Below, piece after piece: positions 24,777 to 33,803 of a DNA stretch of 64,000 nucleotides (positions are counted from its first letter, which is position 1; the number at the start of each line of letters is the position of its first letter). A program made the position numbers and the translations under genes. This stretch comes from Oscillospiraceae bacterium. GTDB taxonomy: Bacteria > Bacillota > Clostridia > Oscillospirales > CAG-382. Below the pieces are notes generated by a model, which was not told the DNA's origin, made no database searches, and saw only the letters and a program-made list of their open reading frames with translations. The stretch lies in NCBI GenBank assembly GCA_015063785.1, contig SVTM01000001.1, positions 62,001 through 126,000 of the forward strand. The letters run 5' to 3'.

Positions 24777-27203
24777 TTATTCTTTTGAAAGTTTGGCGTA
24801 AGTGCCCATTAGTTTTTTCGTTCCGAATTCATCAAAAGCAATCTCATACATAACATCCGCCCCCATCGGCTTTGCGGAAATAACAAGCCCAGCACCGAAT
24901 TTTGCGTGCGTCACTCTGTCTCCGCTCTTGAACTGTTCCAAAGAAGGTGCGGTTTTTTGTGTAGACTGCATAACGCCTACTGTGCGTGGCTTTTGACCAA
25001 ACACCGATCTGACATTTTGCTGTGCGCCCGAACCTGCGCGGAAACCGCTGTTCTGTGCAAAAGAATGAGAATAAAAACCCTGGGGTGTAGCTTCGTAAAA
25101 ATTCTGCACATCACAAAGCTCCCCGGGTATTTCGTCAATAAATCTTGATCTTTGATTGCACACAGTTCTACCGAAATACAGTCTGTTCTGACAATATGTT
25201 ATAATAAGTTCTTTCTTAGCGCGTGTCACAGCAACGTATGCAAGTCTTCGTTCTTCTTCGAGTTCTGCCTGCTCAAAAGTCGATTGTGCACCCGGGAAAA
25301 TGGTTTCTTCCATACCGGGAAGGAACACAACAGGGAATTCAAGGCCTTTTGCACTGTGTATAGTCATCAAAACAACTGCGGGGGAGTCTGGATCATAATT
25401 ATCGACGTCCGAAATAAGAGCAACTTCTTCAAGAAAGCCTGACAACAAAGCTTGTTCGTTAGACGCTTCATACTGCACGGCGTTTGAAACAAGTTCTTTC
25501 AGGTTATCAATTCTGTCTGCTTCTTCCTGACCGCCGTCAATAAGCATTTGCATATATCCGCTTTTTTCTATTACCTTTTCAAAAAGAACAGGCAAAGTCT
25601 CGTTGTCAACTGTTTTTCTGAAATCGCTGATAAGATCGCAAAAAGAAACGAGTTTTATGGCGCTGCGCGAAAGGGAAGGATAACTCTGTGCAGTTGCCAT
25701 AATATCAAGCATTGTACGTCCGTTTTCAATGGCAAGACGCTCAATTTCGTCAACCGTTGCATCGCCAATACCCCTTTTTGGAACATTGATTATTCGTTTG
25801 AGGCGAAGATTGTCCGACGGATTGTTAATTACACAGAGATAAGACATGATGTCCTTGATCTCCTTGCGATCGTAAAAGCGAGTACCGCCTAAGATTCTAT
25901 AGGGGATGCCGCTTTTTGCAAAAGCTTTTTCAAGATTATTGGAAAGGGCGTTTACTCGGTAAAGAACGGCAAAATCAGAATACTTATATCCCTTTTCCAA
26001 TGCCATTTTTGATATCTTATCCGTTATGTACGATCCTTCAAAGTTATTGTCACCACATTCTTTGAGAATGATCTTTTCTCCATCGTCATTACCCGTCCAT
26101 AGTTCTTTGCCTTTTCTGCCTTCATTGTTTTTGATAATAGCGTTCGCGGCGGCAATGATGTTCGAGGTAGAACGATAATTTTGCTCGAGTTTAATTACCT
26201 TAACGTCATCAAAGCTTCTGTCGAAATTAAGAATGTTTTCAATAGTTGCTCCTCTGAACTTGTAAATACTCTGATCGTCATCTCCAACGACCATTAGATT
26301 GTTGTGGGACCCGCAAAGCAGCTTAACAAGATTGAACTGGGATATGTTGGTATCCTGATACTCATCTACAAGAATATACCTGAAGCGTCTTTGATATTCA
26401 CTTCGGATATCTTCATTTTCTGCAAGAAGTTTAACTGTAAAGAAAATAATATCGTCAAAATCCAGGGCATTTGCCGCAGCTTTTCGCTGTTCATACATTT
26501 CAAAAAGCTGGGCAATTATGCCTTTTCTAAAGTCAGCACCTGCATTTGTAGCGTAGGCTGAATATCCCTCGAGCTTGTCTTTCGATCGGCTGATCTCTCC
26601 GAGGATCGAACGGGGCTGAAAGGTTTTTTCATCAAGATTTTTTTCTTTGATACACGCTGTTATAAGTCGTTTTTGATCATCTGTGTCATAGATAGTAAAA
26701 CTTTTGTCATATCCGAGCCTGTCAATATAACGGCGCAATATTCGCACGCAGATTGAATGGAAAGTACCTGCCCAGATGTCCTGCGCAGCATCTCCAAGGA
26801 TCTTCTGAAGGCGCTCTTTCATTTCGTTTGCCGCTTTGTTTGTAAAGGTAATCGAAAGTATTTGCCAGGGAGTTGCAGGATCAACAGCAAAGCAATTCAT
26901 AGCTTCTTCAAGGTCTTCTTTGGTTGCAAGAGGGCTTTCGGCGATATACCTAAGGACAGCAAGGTTCTCGTCAGTGAGCACATCGTCGGGTATGTATTCG
27001 GAAAAATATGCGTTGCCGTACTTTATAATAAAAGCGATCCTCTGAACGAGTACTGTGGTCTTTCCACTGCCTGCTCCCGCAAGAATGAGAAGGGGGTTTT
27101 CTGTAGTAAACACAGCTTCTCTCTGTTTATCGTTAAGAAAAGAATAAGCTTTATTAAATATTTCTTCTCTATATTTTTTGTATTCTGCAATTCTTTGTGT
27201 CAT
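24777..27203 (-). CDS. pcrA: ATP-dependent DNA helicase PcrA/UvrD
   Basis: Superfamily 1A helicase for repair and removal of roadblocks. I place the start at the ATG at 27203 (MTQRIAEYKKY) because TGGAGAA precedes it; an ATG four codons upstream is the alternative, and the ORF's first 24 residues look untranslated. 808 residues. Helicase motifs: I LLILAGAGSGKTTVL, Ia ILSITFTNKAANEMKER, II YILVDEYQDTN, III LMVVGDDDQSIYKFRGA, IV IKLEQNYRST, V VVLMTIHSAKGLEFPVVF, VI EERRLAYVAVTRAKKEL. The C-terminal tail with VTHAKFGAGLVISA...FGTKKLMGTYAKL is the RNA polymerase-binding PcrA C-domain. It follows the two-repeat membrane protein gene by 82 bases. Confidence 0.96.
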   Translation of the reverse strand: MTQRIAEYKKYREEIFNKAYSFLNDKQREAVFTTENPLLILAGAGSGKTTVLVQRIAFIIKYGNAYFSEYIPDDVLTDENLAVLRYIAESPLATKEDLEEAMNCFAVDPATPWQILSITFTNKAANEMKERLQKILGDAAQDIWAGTFHSICVRILRRYIDRLGYDKSFTIYDTDDQKRLITACIKEKNLDEKTFQPRSILGEISRSKDKLEGYSAYATNAGADFRKGIIAQLFEMYEQRKAAANALDFDDIIFFTVKLLAENEDIRSEYQRRFRYILVDEYQDTNISQFNLVKLLCGSHNNLMVVGDDDQSIYKFRGATIENILNFDRSFDDVKVIKLEQNYRSTSNIIAAANAIIKNNEGRKGKELWTGNDDGEKIILKECGDNNFEGSYITDKISKMALEKGYKYSDFAVLYRVNALSNNLEKAFAKSGIPYRILGGTRFYDRKEIKDIMSYLCVINNPSDNLRLKRIINVPKRGIGDATVDEIERLAIENGRTMLDIMATAQSYPSLSRSAIKLVSFCDLISDFRKTVDNETLPVLFEKVIEKSGYMQMLIDGGQEEADRIDNLKELVSNAVQYEASNEQALLSGFLEEVALISDVDNYDPDSPAVVLMTIHSAKGLEFPVVFLPGMEETIFPGAQSTFEQAELEEERRLAYVAVTRAKKELIITYCQNRLYFGRTVCNQRSRFIDEIPGELCDVQNFYEATPQGFYSHSFAQNSGFRAGSGAQQNVRSVFGQKPRTVGVMQSTQKTAPSLEQFKSGDRVTHAKFGAGLVISAKPMGADVMYEIAFDEFGTKKLMGTYAKLSKE

Positions 27204-27285
27204 ATCGTTCTCCATGGTATTTTTTCTTTTGTCAGTATACCACAAAACGAGAACTTTTTCAACTGCCAAGAGAAAAAACGTCAAT

Positions 27286-28125
27286 TTATTTGTCAACAAA
27301 TTCGTAACCTATGACAAAATAATCTTCGTTGAAGACAACAACAAGATCCGACGATCCTCCCGAAAAATTACTGCGGTAAAAGCTTGGATTCATGTCTTTG
27401 TATATCCACCGATATTTATGATATGTATCTGGCGACCCCAATTTTGTTACAACTCTGGCTGCGTTGTCGCCAAGGGTGACAACGGGGTTTATGTCGTCAT
27501 CTCTGAATCCAACCGTAACGGGAAAATAATCAAAACTGTCCTTATGATACCCGACAACCACATCGTTTTCAACAATAATGTAAGAATTTCCATAAAAATA
27601 CTGATCTTCGCTGCCGGGAGTGGGGAGGCCCAAAATTTCAATTGCGTCCTCGTAGCTTGTGCCGATGGTGACGTATCCTTCAAAATCACCGTAGATGTAA
27701 TTTCCATCGGAAGAAATATGCTTGTCCCCGAATACAGCATTGATGATTTTCTGACCGCTCGATGAATTGACAAAGAACCCTGCAATAATGGCCAAAACAA
27801 TAATTATGGTGACCGTCAAAACACACGCGTATATTGTTTTTTCAATTTTCGTATTGATTCGCCTGGCATTTTCGTATTTAGGATCGACGATTACTATCTT
27901 TCCACGACGATTTTTTACCGCTGGATAAACGCTATTCTCATTTCGTCCTATTTTCATTGTCTCTGCATATGCCATCTTTTCAACGTCTGTGGCGTTTTCA
28001 AGCTTTACAAATTCATGCACAGGCGGAGCGGCAGATTCTATGCCGACATTTTTCTTGCTGCTGCGTTTTCTGTAATGAACTCGCATTTTGTCATTGTCAG
28101 TTATTTTAAGATCATCTTTGTGCAT
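27286..28125 (-). CDS. Membrane-anchored protein with two BamE-like repeats
   Basis: A 279-residue protein I do not recognise as a named family. The first 100 residues are charged and probably disordered; one membrane helix follows (about 101-125, TIYACVLTVTIIIVLAIIAGFFV), placing the rest outside the cell. The outer part contains two similar units: FEGYVTIGTSYEDAIEILGLPTP...YFYGNSYIIVENDVVVGY and INPVVTLGDNAARVVTKLGSPDTYHKYRWIYK...VVVFNEDYFVIGYEF. Their order (glycine turn, helix, LGxP, aromatic strand, FxxxxVIGY strand) recalls the BamE/SmpA fold; that is inference. It overlaps the end of the GerMN gene by 14 bases, so the two are co-translated and may act together at the cell surface. Confidence 0.7.
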   Translation of the reverse strand: MHKDDLKITDNDKMRVHYRKRSSKKNVGIESAAPPVHEFVKLENATDVEKMAYAETMKIGRNENSVYPAVKNRRGKIVIVDPKYENARRINTKIEKTIYACVLTVTIIIVLAIIAGFFVNSSSGQKIINAVFGDKHISSDGNYIYGDFEGYVTIGTSYEDAIEILGLPTPGSEDQYFYGNSYIIVENDVVVGYHKDSFDYFPVTVGFRDDDINPVVTLGDNAARVVTKLGSPDTYHKYRWIYKDMNPSFYRSNFSGGSSDLVVVFNEDYFVIGYEFVDK

Positions 28126-28633
28126 AGGGTGTATCTTTCGAAATGGATATATGTCCGCTTTCGTAGTCCTTTCCTTCTTGTGTAAAGTAAACGCGATCTA
28201 TATCGTGAAACACAGAAAGCATTGTATCGCTGATGCTATCGAGAATGCAGCTTTCCTCGTATGCTCCCGTTCCATTCAACGGAGCTGTGACAGACGAAAA
28301 ATCTATTATCATATCTTTGCCGGATACATTGATAGAATTTACGCCTATCCTTATCTGCATAAGTTCCGAAAGCTTTGATATAAAGAATATCGGATCAGGC
28401 GCGTTATCAAAGCTTACAATATCTGAATATTCAATAATTTTGTCTTCAATAACATCATAATACCTTATTGTGTAGTCAACCTCAACCGGCATAACACGAT
28501 CTGTCGTTTGACTGTCCGTTAAAACATCAACATCGCCGGAGACAATATCTGATTTCGTTGTTTTTTCACATGACGTCAAAAGAAAAACAGCAAGTAACAT
28601 TACAAAAGCAATTACAGTACAAACTTTCTTCAT
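28112..28633 (-). CDS. GerMN domain lipoprotein
   Basis: Start at the ATG at 28633 (MKKVCTVIAFVMLL) after GGAGGTAA; 173 residues. The N-terminus is a lipoprotein signal with lipobox LLTSC, so the mature protein is tethered on the outer face of the membrane. Residues from about 50 on match a GerMN domain (VDYTIRYYDVIEDKIIEY..., MIIDFSSVTAPLNGTGAYEESCILDSISDTML, IDRVYFTQEGKDYESGHIS), found in the spore germination protein GerM and in surface lipoproteins. Role: possibly sporulation/engulfment as for GerM, or a general cell-surface function. It overlaps the next gene by 14 bases. Confidence 0.85.
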   Translation of the reverse strand: MKKVCTVIAFVMLLAVFLLTSCEKTTKSDIVSGDVDVLTDSQTTDRVMPVEVDYTIRYYDVIEDKIIEYSDIVSFDNAPDPIFFISKLSELMQIRIGVNSINVSGKDMIIDFSSVTAPLNGTGAYEESCILDSISDTMLSVFHDIDRVYFTQEGKDYESGHISISKDTPYAQR

Positions 28634-28929
28634 AAAATTACCTCCGTCGGTATTAAACAATAATATTATAATGCAAAAAAACAGAAAGTTCAACACAGTT
28701 TTAAGATCAGGAATGATAATATGTGTATAAACTTGCAACAATTTGTAAGAAATAATAATTATCGGCTGTTTTTAACAAAAATTTTATCTTTGTTAACGTA
28801 TTTTGTCATATTGAATGATATAATAATCAAGCATTTAAGAAGAAATACGTTTTTAACTCAGCGGTCTTGTTGCATTTGCAACATCCGCTGTGTTTAGTCT
28901 ATTGCAAGTTAACAGAAGAGTGGTATTTT

Positions 28930-29754
28930 ATGTCTATCAAAACCAACGAAAAAGACTGCACACTATGGCAGTTGCCAATCATTGGAAGTTTCAAAAGTAT
29001 GTCTTACTGTATCAAGACGCCTGACGGACAACATTTTGTTATTGACGGTGGAGATTCTCCCGAAACCGAGTATCTTGTTCAGTTTATAAATGACAATCTT
29101 CAAGGCAGGGTTGATGCTTGGTTCGTCACCCATCCTCACAAATCACACGTTGGAGCTTTCATCAATATTATCAACGGAAAACTCGTGAGTGTAAAGAAGA
29201 TCATTTATTCTTATCTCGACCCCGAGATCATTGCAAAGCGAGATATTTCCTGCGTTCAAGATATTGAAAACTTCAACAGCGCCATAAAAGCATCAAAAAT
29301 CCCGTCGTTGCGTGTCAGAAACGGGGACAGATTGAAGATCGGCAAAAACATCGTAAAGATTATAGGCGCAGAATCCCTTGATTCTGATCGCAATTATCTT
29401 AACAACATCGGCGTTATTTATAAGTTCAACTTCAAATCTGCATCTGTTTTGTTTCTCGGAGATGCAGGATACGAAGCCGGTCTTTCGCTTCTTTCAGCCT
29501 TTAAGGACGAGCTGAAGAGTGATATACTTCAGATGGCGCACCACGGTTTTTACGGTGTATCCCACGAACTTTACAGTATAATATCACCGGATATCTGCTT
29601 GTGGCCAACCAGAAAAGAAATTTGGCCTGACGGCAAAAATATTCTGACCAGCGAGAGCAACGACATCAAGTCTACATATGATCATATGTGTTCTCTTGGA
29701 GTTTCAGAACACTATATTTCAGGAATCGACGGACTTTCAGAAATACATTTCTAA
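28930..29754 (+). CDS. MBL-fold (ComEC-like) metallohydrolase with altered zinc motif
   Basis: Start at the ATG at 28930 (MSIKTNEKDCTLW); 274 residues, no signal peptide. The fold follows ComEC C-terminal hydrolases: FVIDGGDSPETE, the metal motif region FVTHPHKSHVGAF, SVLFLGDAGYEAGL, ILQMAHHGFYG. In the canonical HxHxDH motif the aspartate (residue 72 here) is serine and the usual GG is GA, while the first two histidines, the third histidine, the later GDAG aspartate and HHG histidine are kept. It may bind one metal or be less active. The 296-base stretch before it holds an imperfect GC-containing inverted repeat near 28859-28890 and no clear promoter. Confidence 0.8.
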   Translation: MSIKTNEKDCTLWQLPIIGSFKSMSYCIKTPDGQHFVIDGGDSPETEYLVQFINDNLQGRVDAWFVTHPHKSHVGAFINIINGKLVSVKKIIYSYLDPEIIAKRDISCVQDIENFNSAIKASKIPSLRVRNGDRLKIGKNIVKIIGAESLDSDRNYLNNIGVIYKFNFKSASVLFLGDAGYEAGLSLLSAFKDELKSDILQMAHHGFYGVSHELYSIISPDICLWPTRKEIWPDGKNILTSESNDIKSTYDHMCSLGVSEHYISGIDGLSEIHF

Positions 29755-29761
29755 TAATAAT

Positions 29762-29790
29762 TGATCCCCTTGTCATAAACAAGGGGATCA
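29762..29790. terminator. Bidirectional terminator
   Basis: 12-bp stem TGATCCCCTTGT / ACAAGGGGATCA with a five-base loop, between the convergent metallohydrolase and ROK kinase genes; T5 follows on the plus strand. Confidence 0.9.
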
Positions 29791-29795
29791 GCTTT

Positions 29796-30695
29796 TTATA
29801 GACTCTTACCAATAAAAGCCGCACCAATAAGACCTGCATCACTTTTAAGCTTTGCTATTTTTACAGGAGTCGAACCTTTATAATACTTTGATATGTATTC
29901 CATAAGGAGTTCTTTATCGTTCGTTATTCCGCCCGCAAGGATGATCGCATCGGGTTGGAGAAGGGAACAGATCGATTCAATTCCGTCAACAAGATATTTT
30001 GCATATTTGTCAAGCACTTCTTTGGCGTCTGTTGCACCTTTTCTGATATAATCAAATACTGTTCTTCCATCAATGCTATCAATTTTATTTTTCATCTCGG
30101 AAGACATAAGGCCGTCGCTTTTTTTGACCTTTTCTTTTGTAAGTCTGACAAGTGCCGTTGCCGAAGCATACTGTTCGTAACAACCTCGCTTTCCGCAGGG
30201 GCAGGCGAGACCCTCGTGTCTGATAACGATGTGTCCGATCTCTCCGGCCAAACCTGTGCTACCCGTGAAAAGTTTTCCGTTAAGGATAATTCCGCCGCCA
30301 ACACCTGTGCCGATAGTGATCATAACGAAGTTCTCGGTGTCGGTTTGACCGTAAATGTATTCGCCGTATGCTGCACAGTTTGCATCGTTTGCAACGTACG
30401 TCTTGAAACCGGTTTTTTTCTCAACGTAGTCAACGACTGCGGTATGTTTAAAGGGAGTGTTTGCAGAACCCTCGATATAGCCTTTTTTGGAATCAACAAA
30501 CCCCGGGGCACCAATACCTATATAGTCAAAGGAATACTTTCCTTTCATATATTCAACAGCGTTACAGATATCATCAAGAACGGCGATGTCAGAATGTTGA
30601 TTTGTTGCAAAACTCGACTTTTCGATGATATTGAAGTTTTCGTCCACAATACCGTATTTTACCGATGTGCCGCCTATATCAAATCCGAGATACAT
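29796..30695 (-). CDS. ROK family sugar kinase
   Basis: A 299-residue ROK kinase. It has the phosphate-binding start MYLGFDIGGTSVKYGIVD, the sugar-binding/catalytic region YVANDANCAAYGEY, GTGVGGGIILNGKLFTG, the EIGH sugar motif (LAGEIGHIVI), and the zinc-binding ROK signature CPCGKRGCYEQYAS. The substrate is not fixed by sequence: glucose is common, but co-location 13 bases after nagA makes GlcNAc (or ManNAc) kinase plausible, giving the GlcNAc-6-P that NagA uses. It is the last gene of the nagB-nagA-ROK unit. Confidence 0.93.
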   Translation of the reverse strand: MYLGFDIGGTSVKYGIVDENFNIIEKSSFATNQHSDIAVLDDICNAVEYMKGKYSFDYIGIGAPGFVDSKKGYIEGSANTPFKHTAVVDYVEKKTGFKTYVANDANCAAYGEYIYGQTDTENFVMITIGTGVGGGIILNGKLFTGSTGLAGEIGHIVIRHEGLACPCGKRGCYEQYASATALVRLTKEKVKKSDGLMSSEMKNKIDSIDGRTVFDYIRKGATDAKEVLDKYAKYLVDGIESICSLLQPDAIILAGGITNDKELLMEYISKYYKGSTPVKIAKLKSDAGLIGAAFIGKSL

Positions 30696-30708
30696 ATTTT
30701 TTCACTCC

Positions 30709-31842
30709 TTATTTATAAAAGCTTCCGCGTATCATTATTTTTTCAATGTTGTATTCTTCATCAAGTACAAGAAGATCTGCACGTTTACCAACAGAAATAC
30801 TACCGCATTCTTCTGATATACCGCACGCGGTGGCGGGGGTGAGAGATGCCATTTTGAATGCGCTGTTTGCAGGAATGCCGAAATCTATTGCGTTTTTTAC
30901 ACAGTCGTATAAAGTTACCGTACTACCTGCGATAGTGCCATCAGAAAGATGCGCTTTTCCGTTCTTTACAAAAAAGGGAAGACCTGCAAGTGAATACTCT
31001 CCGTCTGCCATACCTGCTGCCCTTATTGAATCACTGATAAGGCACATTTTCTCGTCGCCGAGAAGCTTGTACATAATGCGAATAACAGCTTTGTCTATAT
31101 GGAATCCATCGCAGATAAACTCGCAGAATATTCCGTGTTCAAGTGCCGCTCCCACAGCTCCGGGTGCTCTGTGGAGCAAAGGTCTCATAGCGTTGAAGGT
31201 GTGAGTCATTACACTTGCGCCACATTCGATGGCACGGCATCCTGTGTCATAATCAGCATCTGTGTGACCTATCGAAACAGCACATTTTTGCGATATTTTT
31301 GAAATAAAATCATAAGCTCCGTCAAGCTCGGGAGCAACGCTTATAAGTTTTATTCCACCATCCGAGAGATCAAACAATTCATCAAACTCGCAAACATCTG
31401 GCAATCTCAGATAATCTGGGTTCTGAGCTCCTTTGCGTTCTTTGGAAAAATAGGGGCCCTCCATATGGATGCCGCCGATATTTGCACCTTTGTTTTCGCT
31501 TTTTGCTTTTGAAAGAAGTTCAATTGCCGTTTCCGTATCGATTTTTGCGCTAGTTGTAACGGTGGCAAGATAGGTTGTTACCCCGTGAGAAGCGTAAAAA
31601 TCACGCATTATTGATATTTCGTCCGAGTTTTGACAGTCTGCACTGTCAAGTCCCAAGCACCCGTGTGTATGTATATCCACAAGACCGGGCACAATTATCT
31701 TTCCGCCAAGATCAATAATTTCGCAATCTTCGTTCGGAAGATCTCCGACATAGCATATTTTATCTGCCGAAACACCGATATCCGCTATTACAAAAGAGAA
31801 GCTATCGTCAAGTATCGTAGCATTTTTAAGAACCTTATCCAT
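30709..31842 (-). CDS. nagA: N-acetylglucosamine-6-phosphate deacetylase
   Basis: Removes the acetyl group from GlcNAc-6-P to give GlcN-6-P. Metal and catalytic positions are visible: VPGLVDIHTHGCLG, IHMEGPYFSKERKGAQNP, SIGHTDADYDTG, VMTHTFNAMRPL, and the catalytic aspartate in LISDSIRAAGMADGEYSL. Length 377 is normal. It overlaps nagB by eight bases and is followed by the ROK kinase gene, so the three steps GlcNAc to GlcNAc-6-P to GlcN-6-P to fructose-6-P are in one transcript. Confidence 0.96.
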   Translation of the reverse strand: MDKVLKNATILDDSFSFVIADIGVSADKICYVGDLPNEDCEIIDLGGKIIVPGLVDIHTHGCLGLDSADCQNSDEISIMRDFYASHGVTTYLATVTTSAKIDTETAIELLSKAKSENKGANIGGIHMEGPYFSKERKGAQNPDYLRLPDVCEFDELFDLSDGGIKLISVAPELDGAYDFISKISQKCAVSIGHTDADYDTGCRAIECGASVMTHTFNAMRPLLHRAPGAVGAALEHGIFCEFICDGFHIDKAVIRIMYKLLGDEKMCLISDSIRAAGMADGEYSLAGLPFFVKNGKAHLSDGTIAGSTVTLYDCVKNAIDFGIPANSAFKMASLTPATACGISEECGSISVGKRADLLVLDEEYNIEKIMIRGSFYK

Positions 31843-32557
31843 GGTAAGCCTCTTTATCGCAAATCACCACAAGATCTCTGTGCACATTAAGCATAGTTGC
31901 AGGGCATAAAGTTGTGATTTTACCGGAAATCAGTTTACTTATGGCGTCATGCTTGCTTTTTCCGCAGGCGAGAAGGACAATTTTCTTTGATTTGAGGATG
32001 GTTGCTATACCCATGGTAAGAGCATTCTTGGGAACATCACCTGCAGAGGCAAAAAAACGTGAGTTTGCGCTGATGGTACTTTCCGTAAGACCCGTTTTGT
32101 GAGTATTTGAATACAGAAATTCATCCGGCTCATTAAAACCAATGTGACCGTTCTGGCCAATGCCGAGAATCTGAAGATCGATGCCGCCGAAAGAGGCGAT
32201 CTTGTTTTCATATTCTTCGCATTCCTTTTCAGCATCGCACGCTTCACCATTTGGTATATTTATGTTTGCTTCGGGGACATTTATATGCGAAAAAAGATGT
32301 TTTTTCATGAAAAAGTCATAGCTTTGAGAATTCGACTTTGAAATGGGGTAGTACTCATCGAGATTGAAGGTTGTAACTTCGGAAAAATCAACTTCTTTGT
32401 TGTTGTACATATCAACAAGAATCCTATACATCCCCTCGGGAGTAGAACCTGTAGCAAGGCCAAGAACAGCATTAGGTTTCATGTTGATCTGACTTGCAAC
32501 GATAAGAGCAGCTTTTTTTGACATTTCGTCATAGTTGTCACAAATAACGATTCGCAT
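31835..32557 (-). CDS. nagB: Glucosamine-6-phosphate deaminase
   Basis: Converts glucosamine-6-phosphate to fructose-6-phosphate and ammonia. Start at the ATG at 32557 (MRIVICDNYDEMSKKA) because AAAGGTGG lies seven bases before it; 240 residues. Family motifs: LGLATGSTPEGMYR, FNLDEYYPISKSNSQSYDFFM and GIGQNGHIGFNEPDE with the catalytic His; the Asn before GH is common in Bacillota enzymes. First gene of the nag operon; the divergent AraC gene and an 8-bp palindrome lie directly upstream. Confidence 0.96.
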   Translation of the reverse strand: MRIVICDNYDEMSKKAALIVASQINMKPNAVLGLATGSTPEGMYRILVDMYNNKEVDFSEVTTFNLDEYYPISKSNSQSYDFFMKKHLFSHINVPEANINIPNGEACDAEKECEEYENKIASFGGIDLQILGIGQNGHIGFNEPDEFLYSNTHKTGLTESTISANSRFFASAGDVPKNALTMGIATILKSKKIVLLACGKSKHDAISKLISGKITTLCPATMLNVHRDLVVICDKEAYHG

Positions 32558-32622
32558 ACCGATACCACCTTTCATAAATATTTTATACTAAAAACATTTC
32601 AATTTATTTGCACATTCCGTCA

Positions 32623-32644
32623 TTATCATTGCACAAAATGATAA
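32623..32644. promoter_or_regulatory. Candidate operator between nagB and the AraC gene
   Basis: TTATCATT and AATGATAA form a perfect 8-bp inverted repeat separated by six bases, in the middle of the divergent intergenic region and just upstream of the AraC-gene promoter. The binding protein is unknown; the AraC regulator itself is the obvious candidate. Confidence 0.5.
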
Positions 32645-32650
32645 AAGATA

Positions 32651-32679
32651 TTGATTTTAGGCGATTTATGAAATATAAT
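32651..32679 (+). promoter_or_regulatory. Promoter of the AraC-family gene
   Basis: TTGATT at 32651-32656, 17-base spacer, TATAAT at 32674-32679, 35 bases before the ATG at 32714. Confidence 0.65.
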
Positions 32680-32713
32680 ACAAGTATAATTGATACAATG
32701 TGTGGTGATACAA

Positions 32714-33592
32714 ATGAGTTATTATATCGGAACAGAGCTTCAGGACGAGCTTATAATCGACAAAGTATATACTATCCATTATTTTGAATACGCAAAGGGA
32801 TTTGCTTTTAAAGGAGAAAGCCACGATTTCTGGGAATTTGTATATATCGACAAAGGTGAAGCTCAGGTTACAGCAGGAAACCACACCATGTCCTTGCCCC
32901 ACGGAAATATCATTTTCCATAAGCCGGGCGAATGGCACAACATCTGCTCGGAGGCTGCATCAAATTCTGTCATCGTCTCGTTTGAAAGTCATTCACCGGC
33001 TATGAGTTTTTTTGAAAACAAGATTCTACAGATCGGCAACATTCAAAAAAGACTTATTTCCAAGATTATCGCTGAACGCATAAATACTTTTGAAGGACCT
33101 CTCGGAGACCCATATGCCGCAAGACTTAACAGAAAAAAAGATTCACCCATCGGCTCCGAACAGCTAATAAAACAGTATATTTCCGAACTTCTGATACTTC
33201 TTATGCGAAATGATGACACCATGCAAATGACAACCTTTAAAAGTCACATAACAGACACCACATTTGACGAGATCGAGGCGTTTATGTCAAAAAACATCCA
33301 CCGCTCTCTTTCGCTCACGGAGATTGCATCTGTTGCAAACATTAGCGTTTCTTCGCTTAGAGAAATTTTCAGAACTAACGCCTCATGTGGAGTTATTGAA
33401 TACTTTATTAATATGAAGATAGAGCAGGCAAAAAGGTTTATACGCGATGACAACTACAATATAACTCAAATTGCCGAGCTTCTGGGGTACTCTGGACCGC
33501 ATTATTTTTCTCGTCAGTTCCGACAAAAAACCGGAATGTCGCCTTTGCAATATTCAAAGTCGATAAAATCGATGGTAAAAGAAGATATATGA
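32714..33592 (+). CDS. AraC family transcriptional regulator
   Basis: Start at the ATG at 32714 (MSYYIGTELQDEL) with GGTGAT before it; 292 residues. N-terminal half is a cupin-like sensor (HDFWEFVYIDKGEAQVTAGNHTMSLPHGNIIFHKPGEWHNI). The C-terminal 100 residues are a double helix-turn-helix: SLTEIASVANISVSSLREIFR and ITQIAELLGYSGPHYFSRQFRQKTGMSPLQY, the second being the AraC signature. It is divergent from nagB-nagA-ROK, so it most likely controls amino-sugar use. Confidence 0.92.
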   Translation: MSYYIGTELQDELIIDKVYTIHYFEYAKGFAFKGESHDFWEFVYIDKGEAQVTAGNHTMSLPHGNIIFHKPGEWHNICSEAASNSVIVSFESHSPAMSFFENKILQIGNIQKRLISKIIAERINTFEGPLGDPYAARLNRKKDSPIGSEQLIKQYISELLILLMRNDDTMQMTTFKSHITDTTFDEIEAFMSKNIHRSLSLTEIASVANISVSSLREIFRTNASCGVIEYFINMKIEQAKRFIRDDNYNITQIAELLGYSGPHYFSRQFRQKTGMSPLQYSKSIKSMVKEDI

Positions 33593-33598
33593 TCTCAC

Positions 33599-33636
33599 AA
33601 AATCGACCCGTCAGTCATGGCGAGTCGATTTTTTTC
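33599..33636 (+). terminator. Terminator of the AraC-family gene
   Basis: AAAATCGAC and GTCGATTTT arms around a 16-base loop, followed by T-rich sequence, seven bases after the stop. Confidence 0.75.
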
Positions 33637-33696
33637 TAAAAATAGGATAAATATCAGATATTTTGTAATTTTTTTGCTTAATGAATAAATTTTCTA

Positions 33697-33725
33697 TTGA
33701 ATTATTGCAAAAAAAGTGATACAAT
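33697..33725 (+). promoter_or_regulatory. Promoter of the CofE-like/GMP synthase unit
   Basis: TTGAAT at 33697-33702, 17-base spacer, TACAAT at 33720-33725, about 80 bases before the CofE-like ATG. Confidence 0.55.
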
Positions 33726-33803
33726 TTTATTCGTGATATTTTTTGTATATGTCACAATTAGCTTTGTTTAAAGAAATTCACATATAAAGAGAGGTTGTTA
33801 TTT

